Of a DNA stretch of 64,000 nucleotides, positions 35,423 to 42,680 are shown one piece after another. Location: the NCBI GenBank assembly GCA_028709385.1, contig JAQVXD010000001.1, forward strand, positions 310,001 through 374,000. Direction: 5' to 3'. The DNA comes from Fermentimonas sp. Lineage in GTDB: Bacteria; Bacteroidota; Bacteroidia; Bacteroidales; Dysgonomonadaceae. Every line of letters begins with the position of its first letter. The first letter of the stretch is position 1. The translations under genes and the position numbers were made by a program. A model generated the notes under the pieces. The model made no database searches. It saw nothing but the letters and a program-made list of their open reading frames with translations, and was not told where the DNA came from.

Positions 35423-38413
35423 TTAAAAATTAATGTTTAAACCGATCGAATATGTTCTTGATAAAGGATAAAATCTTTTATCATCTAATCCGAGTTCTCC
35501 ATTTACAGTTGTACTGTTTATCATAGGAGATAGTCCGGAATAGTTAGTAAATGTGTGTAGATTATCAACCGAAGCTGTAATTCTAATACCGTTAACCCAA
35601 GGTTTCAGGTTATCCACATTAACATTATATCCGAGTGTTACATAATCAATATGAAGATAATCACCTTTTTCCAGCCAATAATCTGTTACCTCGCTATCGA
35701 AAATCTTCTTTTCAGGTGCTTCGGGCAGAACATTGTATGTAGGGAATGTATTCATATTCATGTATGAAAGTGCTGTACCATTGTATATTTTATGACCAAA
35801 GCCACCATTCAGCTGTGTTTGAATGTCAAAAGCCTTGTATCTGAAACTCAAATTAGTACCCAGTATTACTTTAGGAATTGCCTGTCCTGCAAAATATCTG
35901 TCGCCACCATCACTTAGATTGATATTTGGATCGTCATCAAGATTTAGAATATTGTATGTGTAAGTTCCCAATCCATCATTAATGATACCATTTGATTTAG
36001 GCAGATAGAATACTCCTAATGGCTGACCAACAACCTGGTAGGTTACGTAAGTATTTCCTCCCTGGAAGCCTGCACCGTTAATTCTTGCTAGACGCATATA
36101 TTCAGCTGCATTCAGGTCCTGACCCATATAAGTACCGCTTAGTGATAAGAGTTTATTTTTTTGTATAGCAACATTCCCTGCAATTGTCAGTTCCATGTCG
36201 TTAGTTCTTAAAGGCGTAACACCGAGTGACAATTCAACACCACTATTTTCCATTTCTCCAAGGTTTGCAAGCAAACGTGGATGTACAAAAGGAGGAACCG
36301 GTACATCATATTCATAAAGAAGATCTTTAGTTCTTGAATAATAGTAGTCGAATGTTGCTGTCAGCTTGTTGTCAAAAAAGGCTGCATCAAAACCAACGTC
36401 GAACATGTCTTTAGTTTCCCATTTAAGGTCGGGATTTGAGTTTCTGTTGTATGCATATGTTACTGTTTGTACACCGTTAACAGTAGTAATACCTGAGGGA
36501 CCCATTAATGAAAGAGAGTTATAAGCTGAAATCGCATCCTGGTTACCGGTACGTCCGTAACCTACTCTCCACTTAAAATTGTCAATCGCATCAACATCTT
36601 TCAAAAAGCCCTCTTCACTCATTATCCAAGCCAATGAAGCTGAAGGGAAGAAACCCCATTTATTGTTTTCTCCAAGCTTGGAAGAACCGTCGAAACGTAT
36701 ATTTGCAGTGGCGATATATTTATCTGAAATAATATAGTTTACACGTCCCAGAAAAGAATTAAGTGAGTATTCATTTTTGTATGAACTTACATCACCATAT
36801 TTAACTAATGCTCCGGCAGCTAAATTGTTATAACCGAAGTAGTTTGTATCAAAACCGCGTGCATTGGATCCAAAGCCTGAATAGGAGTAATTTTGTCCTT
36901 CAACTAATGCAAGTGCATCCAGTCGGCTATTTGCAAATAGCTTTTTGTAGTTGAGTTGAATGTTCCCCATCATTATATCGCTCTTGTTCAGACCCCTGTA
37001 TGCTTTACCTCTACCTTCTCTTATACCCTGTTTTATATTATTTGGGATATAATTCATGTTTTCCTTTGAGTTGTAAGTATATGAACCAAATGCGCTTAAA
37101 GAGAATGCCTCGTTTATGTACCAAGTCAAACGACCATTTGTGGATAAGTATGCATTTTCTTCTCTGTCATCAATTGACAGTCTTCCCAATGGGTTGTCAA
37201 CCTCATTAGCATTTGGATCTTCCGGCCATGTGCCGTCTTCTTTCTGAACAGCTGGAAGGGTTGGGTTGAAAGAAGCGGCAGAATAGAAAGTCTTTTGATA
37301 ATCATTAACATATCTGCTGTTTCTTTTTGAACCGAATGCTCCCATGTCCAGTTTTAATTTTCTGTCAAAGAAGTACTGACTTCCATCTAGCTTGATTGTG
37401 TAATTTTGCATGCCATTATTCAGGATAATACCTTTTTGGTCTATAATTCCTAATGAGGCTCTGAAATTAGTGTCAGCTGATCCGCCACTAAATGAGATTC
37501 TGTGATTTTGTGTGAATCCATTCTGTAGCATCTCATCCATAAAATTGGTTGATGCTCCGCCATCTAATGCATTTCCATATCCTCCATCAGTTACAGCTTT
37601 TCTGTAGCCATCAGCACTGAGCATATCCATTGTTTTGTATACCTGATCAACTCCAAAAGTTCCGTCATAATTAATGGAGCTGGTACCAGCTTGTCCTTTA
37701 GCAGTAGTTACAACAATAACACCGCTTGCTCCACGTGAACCATACTGGGCTGTTTCAGAAGCATCCTTAAGTATAGTAAAACTTTCAATATCTGAAGGAG
37801 ATAAAGCGTTTAATAAACCCAGGTCTCCAAATACTCCATCAATAACAACCAAAGGGTCGTTGCCACCTGATAATGATGTTGTACCCCTTATGCGGATTGA
37901 GGCACCTGCAGTTGGATCTCCTCCTGTTTTTTGGATGTTTACTCCGGCTACCTTACCTTTAAGTGCATCTAAAGGATTAACGATAACACCGGCATTCATA
38001 TCCTCTCTGCCTATTTTTTCTACTGCACCTGAAATAGTACGGGTACTACCGGTAGCATAACCCACAACAACTAATTCTTCTAATAATTCCGGGTCTTCCT
38101 CCAGAAAAATATTAATTACAGTCCTGTTGTTTACAGGAATAGTTTGAGGTTGATACCCAATGTAGCTCACCTCTAAAACACCATTTGATGGTGCCTGTAG
38201 TGTGAAATTACCGTCAAAGTCACTTACTGTCCCTGTTGATGTTCCTTGAATAAGGATATTGGCACCGATTATAGGTTCGCCGGAAACATCTACAACAGTT
38301 CCCCTTACATTTATCGTAGCACCTGTTTGAGCACTGACCGATAAAACCATTAGCATCCCTGATAGAAATAAGGTCAGAAACGCTTTCGTTTTTTTGTTGA
38401 AATTTACATACAT
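35423..38413 (-). CDS. susC: SusC-like TonB-dependent starch oligosaccharide transporter
   Basis: Outer-membrane TonB-dependent transporter, 996 residues. After a signal peptide (about 1-28) comes a carboxypeptidase-regulatory-like domain (about 33-110, NVRGTVVDVSGEPIIGANIL). The TonB-box region is LLEELVVVGYATGSTRTISG. The plug follows (IRGTTSLSGGNDPLVVIDGV, SFTILKDASETAQYGSRGAS) and then the barrel, ending YSIGLNINF. Unlike the SusC of the mannan locus it lacks an STN domain, in keeping with regulation by a cytoplasmic LacI-type protein instead of a sigma/anti-sigma relay. It is the first gene of the minus-strand starch operon, with a 283-bp upstream region carrying the operator and promoter candidates. 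Confidence 0.94.
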   Translation of the reverse strand: MYVNFNKKTKAFLTLFLSGMLMVLSVSAQTGATINVRGTVVDVSGEPIIGANILIQGTSTGTVSDFDGNFTLQAPSNGVLEVSYIGYQPQTIPVNNRTVINIFLEEDPELLEELVVVGYATGSTRTISGAVEKIGREDMNAGVIVNPLDALKGKVAGVNIQKTGGDPTAGASIRIRGTTSLSGGNDPLVVIDGVFGDLGLLNALSPSDIESFTILKDASETAQYGSRGASGVIVVTTAKGQAGTSSINYDGTFGVDQVYKTMDMLSADGYRKAVTDGGYGNALDGGASTNFMDEMLQNGFTQNHRISFSGGSADTNFRASLGIIDQKGIILNNGMQNYTIKLDGSQYFFDRKLKLDMGAFGSKRNSRYVNDYQKTFYSAASFNPTLPAVQKEDGTWPEDPNANEVDNPLGRLSIDDREENAYLSTNGRLTWYINEAFSLSAFGSYTYNSKENMNYIPNNIKQGIREGRGKAYRGLNKSDIMMGNIQLNYKKLFANSRLDALALVEGQNYSYSGFGSNARGFDTNYFGYNNLAAGALVKYGDVSSYKNEYSLNSFLGRVNYIISDKYIATANIRFDGSSKLGENNKWGFFPSASLAWIMSEEGFLKDVDAIDNFKWRVGYGRTGNQDAISAYNSLSLMGPSGITTVNGVQTVTYAYNRNSNPDLKWETKDMFDVGFDAAFFDNKLTATFDYYYSRTKDLLYEYDVPVPPFVHPRLLANLGEMENSGVELSLGVTPLRTNDMELTIAGNVAIQKNKLLSLSGTYMGQDLNAAEYMRLARINGAGFQGGNTYVTYQVVGQPLGVFYLPKSNGIINDGLGTYTYNILNLDDDPNINLSDGGDRYFAGQAIPKVILGTNLSFRYKAFDIQTQLNGGFGHKIYNGTALSYMNMNTFPTYNVLPEAPEKKIFDSEVTDYWLEKGDYLHIDYVTLGYNVNVDNLKPWVNGIRITASVDNLHTFTNYSGLSPMINSTTVNGELGLDDKRFYPLSRTYSIGLNINF

Positions 38414-38501
38414 GTTGTTAACATTATTAGATTATCTGTTCAATTTAATACTTTGTTCTCAATAATATAGAGTTGATTAACTAAATATTATACTCTCTTT
38501 A

Positions 38502-38509
38502 CAAAGTTA
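38502..38509 (-). promoter_or_regulatory. candidate -7 box of the susC operon
   Basis: Reads TAACTTTG on the minus strand, matching TAnnTTTG, 88 bp upstream of the susC ATG. A TTTG at 38538-38535 is 25 bp upstream, too far for a standard -33 box, and is part of TTTGCTGAAGCAT (38538-38526), which is shared with the MFS promoter region. Confidence 0.55.
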
Positions 38510-38563
38510 GATTTTCTTAAATGGGATGCTTCAGCAAACTACTTAATTAACAAGGTTAAGCAG

Positions 38564-38577
38564 TGCAAACGATTGCA
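38564..38577. promoter_or_regulatory. LacI-type operator upstream of susC
   Basis: Plus strand TGCAAACGATTGCA, a CG-centred palindrome with one mismatched pair, nearly identical to the site at 23939-23952. Its centre is 68.5 bp upstream of the last base of the susC -7 box, the same distance as at the MFS promoter. Confidence 0.7.
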
Positions 38578-38696
38578 TTTTAAGGTGTAAGGGTAGAATT
38601 ATCAATTGTTTACAATTGATATTTCTATTGTGAGCAGATTGTAAATAATATAGGTTAAATTATGAGTTTTATAGACTCTAAACAGGAATTTTTATG

Positions 38697-39752
38697 TCAT
38701 TTTGTAGCAGATTTACCTCTGTTGTGATTCTCTTTTTTTCTTTTTTTGCGAATAGTGACTTTTTTATTGCCCGACTTGCCTGATATTCTCCTTCTGAGCA
38801 TTATCAAAAAACGTTTGCTGGGATTACTTTTGAGATAAGATTCTATGTGACGGGCTCTTTTTTCCTCAAGTATTTGATTTATCTCAATAAGAATTCCGGA
38901 TTCTTCTACATCGCCAAACTCATCATTTATTGAAGTTCCGAAGAATCTCATTGTGGGCGAAAGGGCCATATATGCATTTATCAGCGGAGGAATATTATAT
39001 CCCAATGCACGCACTTCTTTGTTCAGAATCCTGTAGTCTTCGTTAAAATTTCTTCCATGAAAAAGTACCTCCATTTCCTTAAGGTCAGTATCAGTTTTCA
39101 AAGGCACAATTGGTGAAACTAGTTTCTCATTGTCGGGAAAATGTTTATTGAGAAAGTATAATATCATGTTACGGGCATTTTTGTTATATGTACCGTACAT
39201 GGTAACTTTACCAAAAAAGTATTTAATTTGAGGATCGATAACTGTAAGGGCTCCCAAACCGTCCCATAGGTTGTCAAGGGCGAATATGCCCTTTCTTCCC
39301 ATAAGCGTCGACTGGTATTCCAGTGAAACAAAAGATCTGCCTAATTCAACCGTGTGAGGGAGATAGTCATTAATAAATTCGTCAGAGAAATTAAGCAGAT
39401 GTGCAGTTGCCAGCATTGGTTTCCCGTTTTCGTCAAACTCAACGTCCGAACCGTATATGAAACGATAACCGCCAAGAATCTCTTCATTTTCAGGATCCCA
39501 CACAATAAGTTGCTTGTAAGGAGCTTTCATTACATCATAACGGTCAATATCAGCCTCGAGGCCTGTACCACCTCCATAATGTCTGAATGCAATTTCACGC
39601 AACCGGCCGACTTCCTTCATCAGATTTGGCGAATCGTGACTTGTGAATACATAAATTTCATTATTTGCTTTGTTGGTAGTTCTTACTCTTTTCTGAACGG
39701 TTAGTTCTGACTTTATAAGTTCCTTATCAACCGGATTGATTATCTTTTCCAT
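38697..39752 (-). CDS. glsB: GlsB-like N-acyltransferase (GNAT/OlsB-type, hemolysin-like)
   Basis: Predicted N-acyltransferase that puts a 3-hydroxy fatty acid on an amino acid, by analogy with GlsB of Bacteroides thetaiotaomicron (glycine lipids) and OlsB (ornithine lipids). The GNAT-like domain spans about residues 55-240, with LREIAFRHYGGGTGLEADID, VWDPENEEILGGYRFIYG, HTVELGRSFVSLEYQ, and FFGKVTMYGTYNKNARNMIL. The C-terminal 25 residues are strongly basic (KKVTIRKKRKKE), suiting membrane association. The partner O-acyltransferase gene ends 25 bp upstream on the same strand, matching the known glsB/glsA pairing. The amino-acid substrate cannot be read from the sequence. Confidence 0.82.
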   Translation of the reverse strand: MEKIINPVDKELIKSELTVQKRVRTTNKANNEIYVFTSHDSPNLMKEVGRLREIAFRHYGGGTGLEADIDRYDVMKAPYKQLIVWDPENEEILGGYRFIYGSDVEFDENGKPMLATAHLLNFSDEFINDYLPHTVELGRSFVSLEYQSTLMGRKGIFALDNLWDGLGALTVIDPQIKYFFGKVTMYGTYNKNARNMILYFLNKHFPDNEKLVSPIVPLKTDTDLKEMEVLFHGRNFNEDYRILNKEVRALGYNIPPLINAYMALSPTMRFFGTSINDEFGDVEESGILIEINQILEEKRARHIESYLKSNPSKRFLIMLRRRISGKSGNKKVTIRKKRKKENHNRGKSATK

Positions 39753-39777
39753 ATTAATTCTACTTTTTAAAAGGTAA

Positions 39778-40602
39778 CTACTTCATTGAGTATACAATAT
39801 CTTTCACATACTGTGCCCAATCTTTTGTAGTTCTTGTATAATCAAACATCTGCCATGAAATAGGTTTGCCAAAGGTGATATTGAATTCACTTTTTGAATT
39901 TTTGTACATCTCATCAGGCAAATATATAAGCTCGATGTTAAATTTTAATCCAAGGGATTTACGAGTATTGGCAAAATTATAGAAGAAATTTGAGTTTTTT
40001 CCCTCAAAGTGAACAGGTATAATATCTCTTTTGTATTCAACTGACTTTACAATGAAGTTTTTCATCCATTCCAGATCAATAATCTCTCCTTTAATTTTTC
40101 TTGAGCATAAGCCTGCAGGAAAGGTTATTATCTGATTGTCTGAAGCATATGCTTCGTTGATTGCAAGAGCCGAGTTCTTTGCCTGTGAACCGTATTTGTT
40201 TATCGGTACAAATATTGGTTTAAGTGGTTCGATATAATATAAAACATCATTTACCAGATATTTTATTTTTCCATTAAATATTTCGCCTAAAATTGTGGAC
40301 AAGCAGATACCGTCAAGTCCTCCCAGAGGGTGGTTTGAAGCAAATACAAATCTGCCATTTTCCGGAATATTTTCCTCACCGCTTAGATTTAATTTCAGAT
40401 TAAATTCTTTGTCAACTAATGCGCGCATAAACTCTACCCCCTCCAGGTCTTTGTTCCTTTCAAGAATTCCGTTTATGTCATCCTGATGAACAGTACGTTT
40501 GAGGTAGTTTATCAGAAACCTGGGTATTTTATTGTAATATTTTGAAGCCTTGTCCTTTAAGATAGCATCAATATCAATTCTAAACGCATTGTTTGAACTC
40601 AT
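39778..40602 (-). CDS. glsA: GlsA-like O-acyltransferase (PlsC-type)
   Basis: Predicted membrane-associated acyltransferase of the PlsC/hemolysin type that would add the second fatty acid to the N-acyl amino acid, as GlsA does in Bacteroides. In the 274-residue protein the catalytic histidine-aspartate block is FASNHPLGGLDGICLS; five residues separate His and Asp, where classical PlsC proteins have four. The second block is IFVPINKYG, and the third includes IITFPAGLCSRKIKGEIIDL (the usual FPEG appears as FPAG). It heads the two-gene minus-strand operon. Downstream function as lipid synthesis is by family and pairing. Confidence 0.82.
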   Translation of the reverse strand: MSSNNAFRIDIDAILKDKASKYYNKIPRFLINYLKRTVHQDDINGILERNKDLEGVEFMRALVDKEFNLKLNLSGEENIPENGRFVFASNHPLGGLDGICLSTILGEIFNGKIKYLVNDVLYYIEPLKPIFVPINKYGSQAKNSALAINEAYASDNQIITFPAGLCSRKIKGEIIDLEWMKNFIVKSVEYKRDIIPVHFEGKNSNFFYNFANTRKSLGLKFNIELIYLPDEMYKNSKSEFNITFGKPISWQMFDYTRTTKDWAQYVKDIVYSMK

Positions 40603-40625
40603 CTCCTCTACTTCTAATTTTGGCG

Positions 40626-40633
40626 CAAATTTA
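40626..40633 (-). promoter_or_regulatory. candidate -7 box for the glsA-glsB operon
   Basis: Reads TAAATTTG on the minus strand (TAnnTTTG), 24 bp upstream of the glsA ATG. A -33 box is not evident. Confidence 0.35.
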
Positions 40634-40792
40634 CTAAAAAATGTGTAAGCTTTACTGAGAAATAGGGTTTTTCTTATAAACGGATATTATTTAGCTTTTA
40701 TACATTACCCTGATTATTACAGTAACATGCATATAATGAGCAGTATATAGTGTATAATTTAATTGTTGATAACTTTTTCATAAAATAATGTG

Positions 40793-40815
40793 TGGAAATG
40801 TGGGGAGAAGTGGAT
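40793..40815 (+). promoter_or_regulatory. candidate MraZ-binding repeats upstream of mraZ
   Basis: TGGAA (40793), TGGGG (40801) and TGGAT (40811) form a cluster; the last two have the 10-nt period of MraZ direct repeats (TGGGN-N5-TGGGN in E. coli). They lie 55-77 bp before the mraZ ATG. The first copy is off by two bases from that period. Autoregulation of the dcw cluster by MraZ is known in other bacteria; here it is inference. Confidence 0.45.
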
Positions 40816-40869
40816 TATTTTGTAATTTTACAGCGTTGATGTCTCTATTTAGTTGAAATTGATTTATTA

Positions 40870-41322
40870 ATGTTGCAATTCCTGGGAAATATTGAAGCGA
40901 AGGCTGATGCGAAAGGCAGAATTTTTATACCTGCGGTATTTCGTAAACGTCTCCAGAGTGAGGGCGAAAGTTTTCTGGTCCTCCGCAAAGATATTTTTCA
41001 GAATTGTCTTGTTCTCTATCCCGGCAGTGTTTGGGAAAATGAGATTAATGAGCTAAGAAACAGGTTGAGTAAGTGGAACAGAGAGCAGCAACAAATCTTC
41101 CGACAGTTTGTGTTAGATGCCGAAAGGCTTGAAATGGATGCCAACGGAAGGGTGCTTATACCGAAACGTTACTTACAAATGGTTTCTGTCGAAACTAATG
41201 TCCGATTCCTTGGTGTGGATAACACTATCGAAATCTGGGCAAAGGAAGAACTAGAAAAGCCATTGGTTGAGCCTGAAGAGTTTTCTTCAAAATTGGAAGA
41301 GCTCATGGGCAGCACTTTTTAA
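40870..41322 (+). CDS. mraZ: transcriptional regulator MraZ
   Basis: AbrB-like DNA-binding protein of 150 residues that opens the dcw cluster and in other bacteria represses it. It contains two SpoVT-AbrB-type repeats: the first with NIEAKADAKGRIFIPAVFRK, the second with LEMDANGRVLIPKRYLQM; both carry the DxxGR(I/V)xIP core. The C-terminal tail (about 125-150) is acidic and probably flexible. Start chosen at the ATG that places the first repeat near the N-terminus. It precedes rsmH by 47 bp. Confidence 0.95.
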   Translation: MLQFLGNIEAKADAKGRIFIPAVFRKRLQSEGESFLVLRKDIFQNCLVLYPGSVWENEINELRNRLSKWNREQQQIFRQFVLDAERLEMDANGRVLIPKRYLQMVSVETNVRFLGVDNTIEIWAKEELEKPLVEPEEFSSKLEELMGSTF

Positions 41323-41369
41323 GATGCCATTATGGGGACATCATTTTGTTTATTTAAATACATCCCAAA

Positions 41370-42302
41370 ATGGATACTGATAATAATTACCCAGTTGTTT
41401 ATCATACACCGGCGCTGCTTGCCGAGAGCATTGACGGTTTAAATATTACTCCCTCAGGAGTCTATGTTGACGTTACCTTTGGCGGGGGTGGGCATTCTAG
41501 TGAAATTTTAAAAAGACTTGGGGATAAAGGCCGCTTGATTGCATTTGATCAGGACAAGGATGCAATGAAAAACAGTATTCCGGATCCACGCTTTACATTA
41601 GTTCATGGTAATTTTAGATTTCTGAAAAACTTCCTTCGGTTTCACAAAATAGACAGAATAGATGGGCTTATAGCTGATTTGGGTGTTTCTTCACATCATT
41701 TCGATGAATCAAACCGGGGATTTTCTTTTCGGTTTAAGGGTGATCTGGATATGCGAATGAACCAAAATGCGCAAACCTCGGCAGCTGATATTCTTAACGA
41801 GTATTCGGCAGAGAGACTTTCAGATGTTTTTTATAATTATGGTGAACTAAAGAATGCCAGAAAGATTGCAGCAGCTGTAGTTAAATTCAGAGAGTCGCAA
41901 AAAATTGAAAAGACTGATGAGTTTTTGTCAATAATTGAACCACTTACAAGAAAAGATAAAGAGAAGAAGGTACTTGCACAGGCCTTTCAGGCTCTTCGTA
42001 TTGAGGTTAACAAAGAAATGAATACACTAACCGATATGCTCAGGCAAGCTTTACTTGTTTTGAAGCCCGAAGGAAGATTAAGTGTGATTTCATATCATTC
42101 ACTTGAGGACAGGTTGGTTAAGAATTTCTTCAAAACAGGCAATTTTGAGGGTAAGCTTGAAAAAGATTTTTATGGAAATCCTCTTACCCCTTTCGAGTTG
42201 ATAAACAGGAAGGTGATAGTTCCTTCTGAGGAAGAACAGAAGCAAAATCCTCGTTCAAGAAGTGCTAAATTGAGGATTGCAAAAAAAACAGCTGAGAATT
42301 GA
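41370..42302 (+). CDS. rsmH: 16S rRNA (cytosine1402-N4)-methyltransferase RsmH
   Basis: Methylates N4 of C1402 in 16S rRNA, the same nucleotide whose ribose is modified by RsmI, encoded at 19185-19856. The 310-residue sequence has YHTPALLAESIDGL, the SAM-binding VDVTFGGGGHSSEILKRL, DRIDGLIADLGVSSHHFDES, RGFSFRFKGDLDMRMNQ, and LKPEGRLSVISYHSLEDRLV. The C-terminus is RSRSAKLRIAKK. It is the usual second gene of dcw clusters. Confidence 0.96.
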   Translation: MDTDNNYPVVYHTPALLAESIDGLNITPSGVYVDVTFGGGGHSSEILKRLGDKGRLIAFDQDKDAMKNSIPDPRFTLVHGNFRFLKNFLRFHKIDRIDGLIADLGVSSHHFDESNRGFSFRFKGDLDMRMNQNAQTSAADILNEYSAERLSDVFYNYGELKNARKIAAAVVKFRESQKIEKTDEFLSIIEPLTRKDKEKKVLAQAFQALRIEVNKEMNTLTDMLRQALLVLKPEGRLSVISYHSLEDRLVKNFFKTGNFEGKLEKDFYGNPLTPFELINRKVIVPSEEEQKQNPRSRSAKLRIAKKTAEN

Positions 42303-42327
42303 TTTTAAAAATCAGAATGCAATTAAA

Positions 42328-42657
42328 ATGAAATTTAAGTTCGATAACATACGCAAATCTTTTGTCCATGTTTTTGGAGGGAGTGTTCTTACTGAGAATT
42401 TCTTTCTTCGTAACATGAGATTTATTCTGGCATTGGTTTTAATTATGATATTATTTATAAGTCATCGCTATAACGTGCTTCAGGGAATGTCAGACATCGA
42501 AAGGCTGCAGCAAAGACTTAAAGATGTGAAATATGAGTCTCTTACAATTTCTTCGAGTCTTACTGAAGCCAGCAGGCAGGGTGAGATAGAAAGACGGGTT
42601 GAGGAAGCAGGACTTGAGCTGATTATTACAAATGAACCGGTGTATTATATTGACTAA
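42328..42657 (+). CDS. ftsL: FtsL-like cell division protein
   Basis: Small bitopic divisome protein, 109 residues from the ATG at 42328, recognised by size, position between rsmH and ftsI, and topology. It has a short cytoplasmic N-terminus, one membrane segment (about 31-46, FILALVLIMILFISH), and a periplasmic helical region (MSDIERLQQRLKDVKYESLT) able to form a coiled coil. Such proteins bridge FtsQ and the FtsW-FtsI synthase. Sequence similarity in this family is low, so the call rests largely on context. An upstream in-frame ATG at 42277 inside rsmH is less likely because it would add a charged extension. Confidence 0.88.
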   Translation: MKFKFDNIRKSFVHVFGGSVLTENFFLRNMRFILALVLIMILFISHRYNVLQGMSDIERLQQRLKDVKYESLTISSSLTEASRQGEIERRVEEAGLELIITNEPVYYID

Positions 42658-42680
42658 TAGTCTTATAGTTGGACGGATTT

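Noticed and set aside
37674-38060. 128-residue open frame opposite the susC plug region
   Set aside because: It is antisense to a conserved plug domain, with composition (Pro/Ser/Thr-rich) expected from the reverse complement of that region.
38808-38820. Another CGTTTGC half-site (AAACGTTTGC) resembling the LacI-type operator
   Set aside because: The left half does not match, and it lies in the coding sequence of the GlsB-like gene (Lys-Arg-Phe codons) with no promoter nearby.
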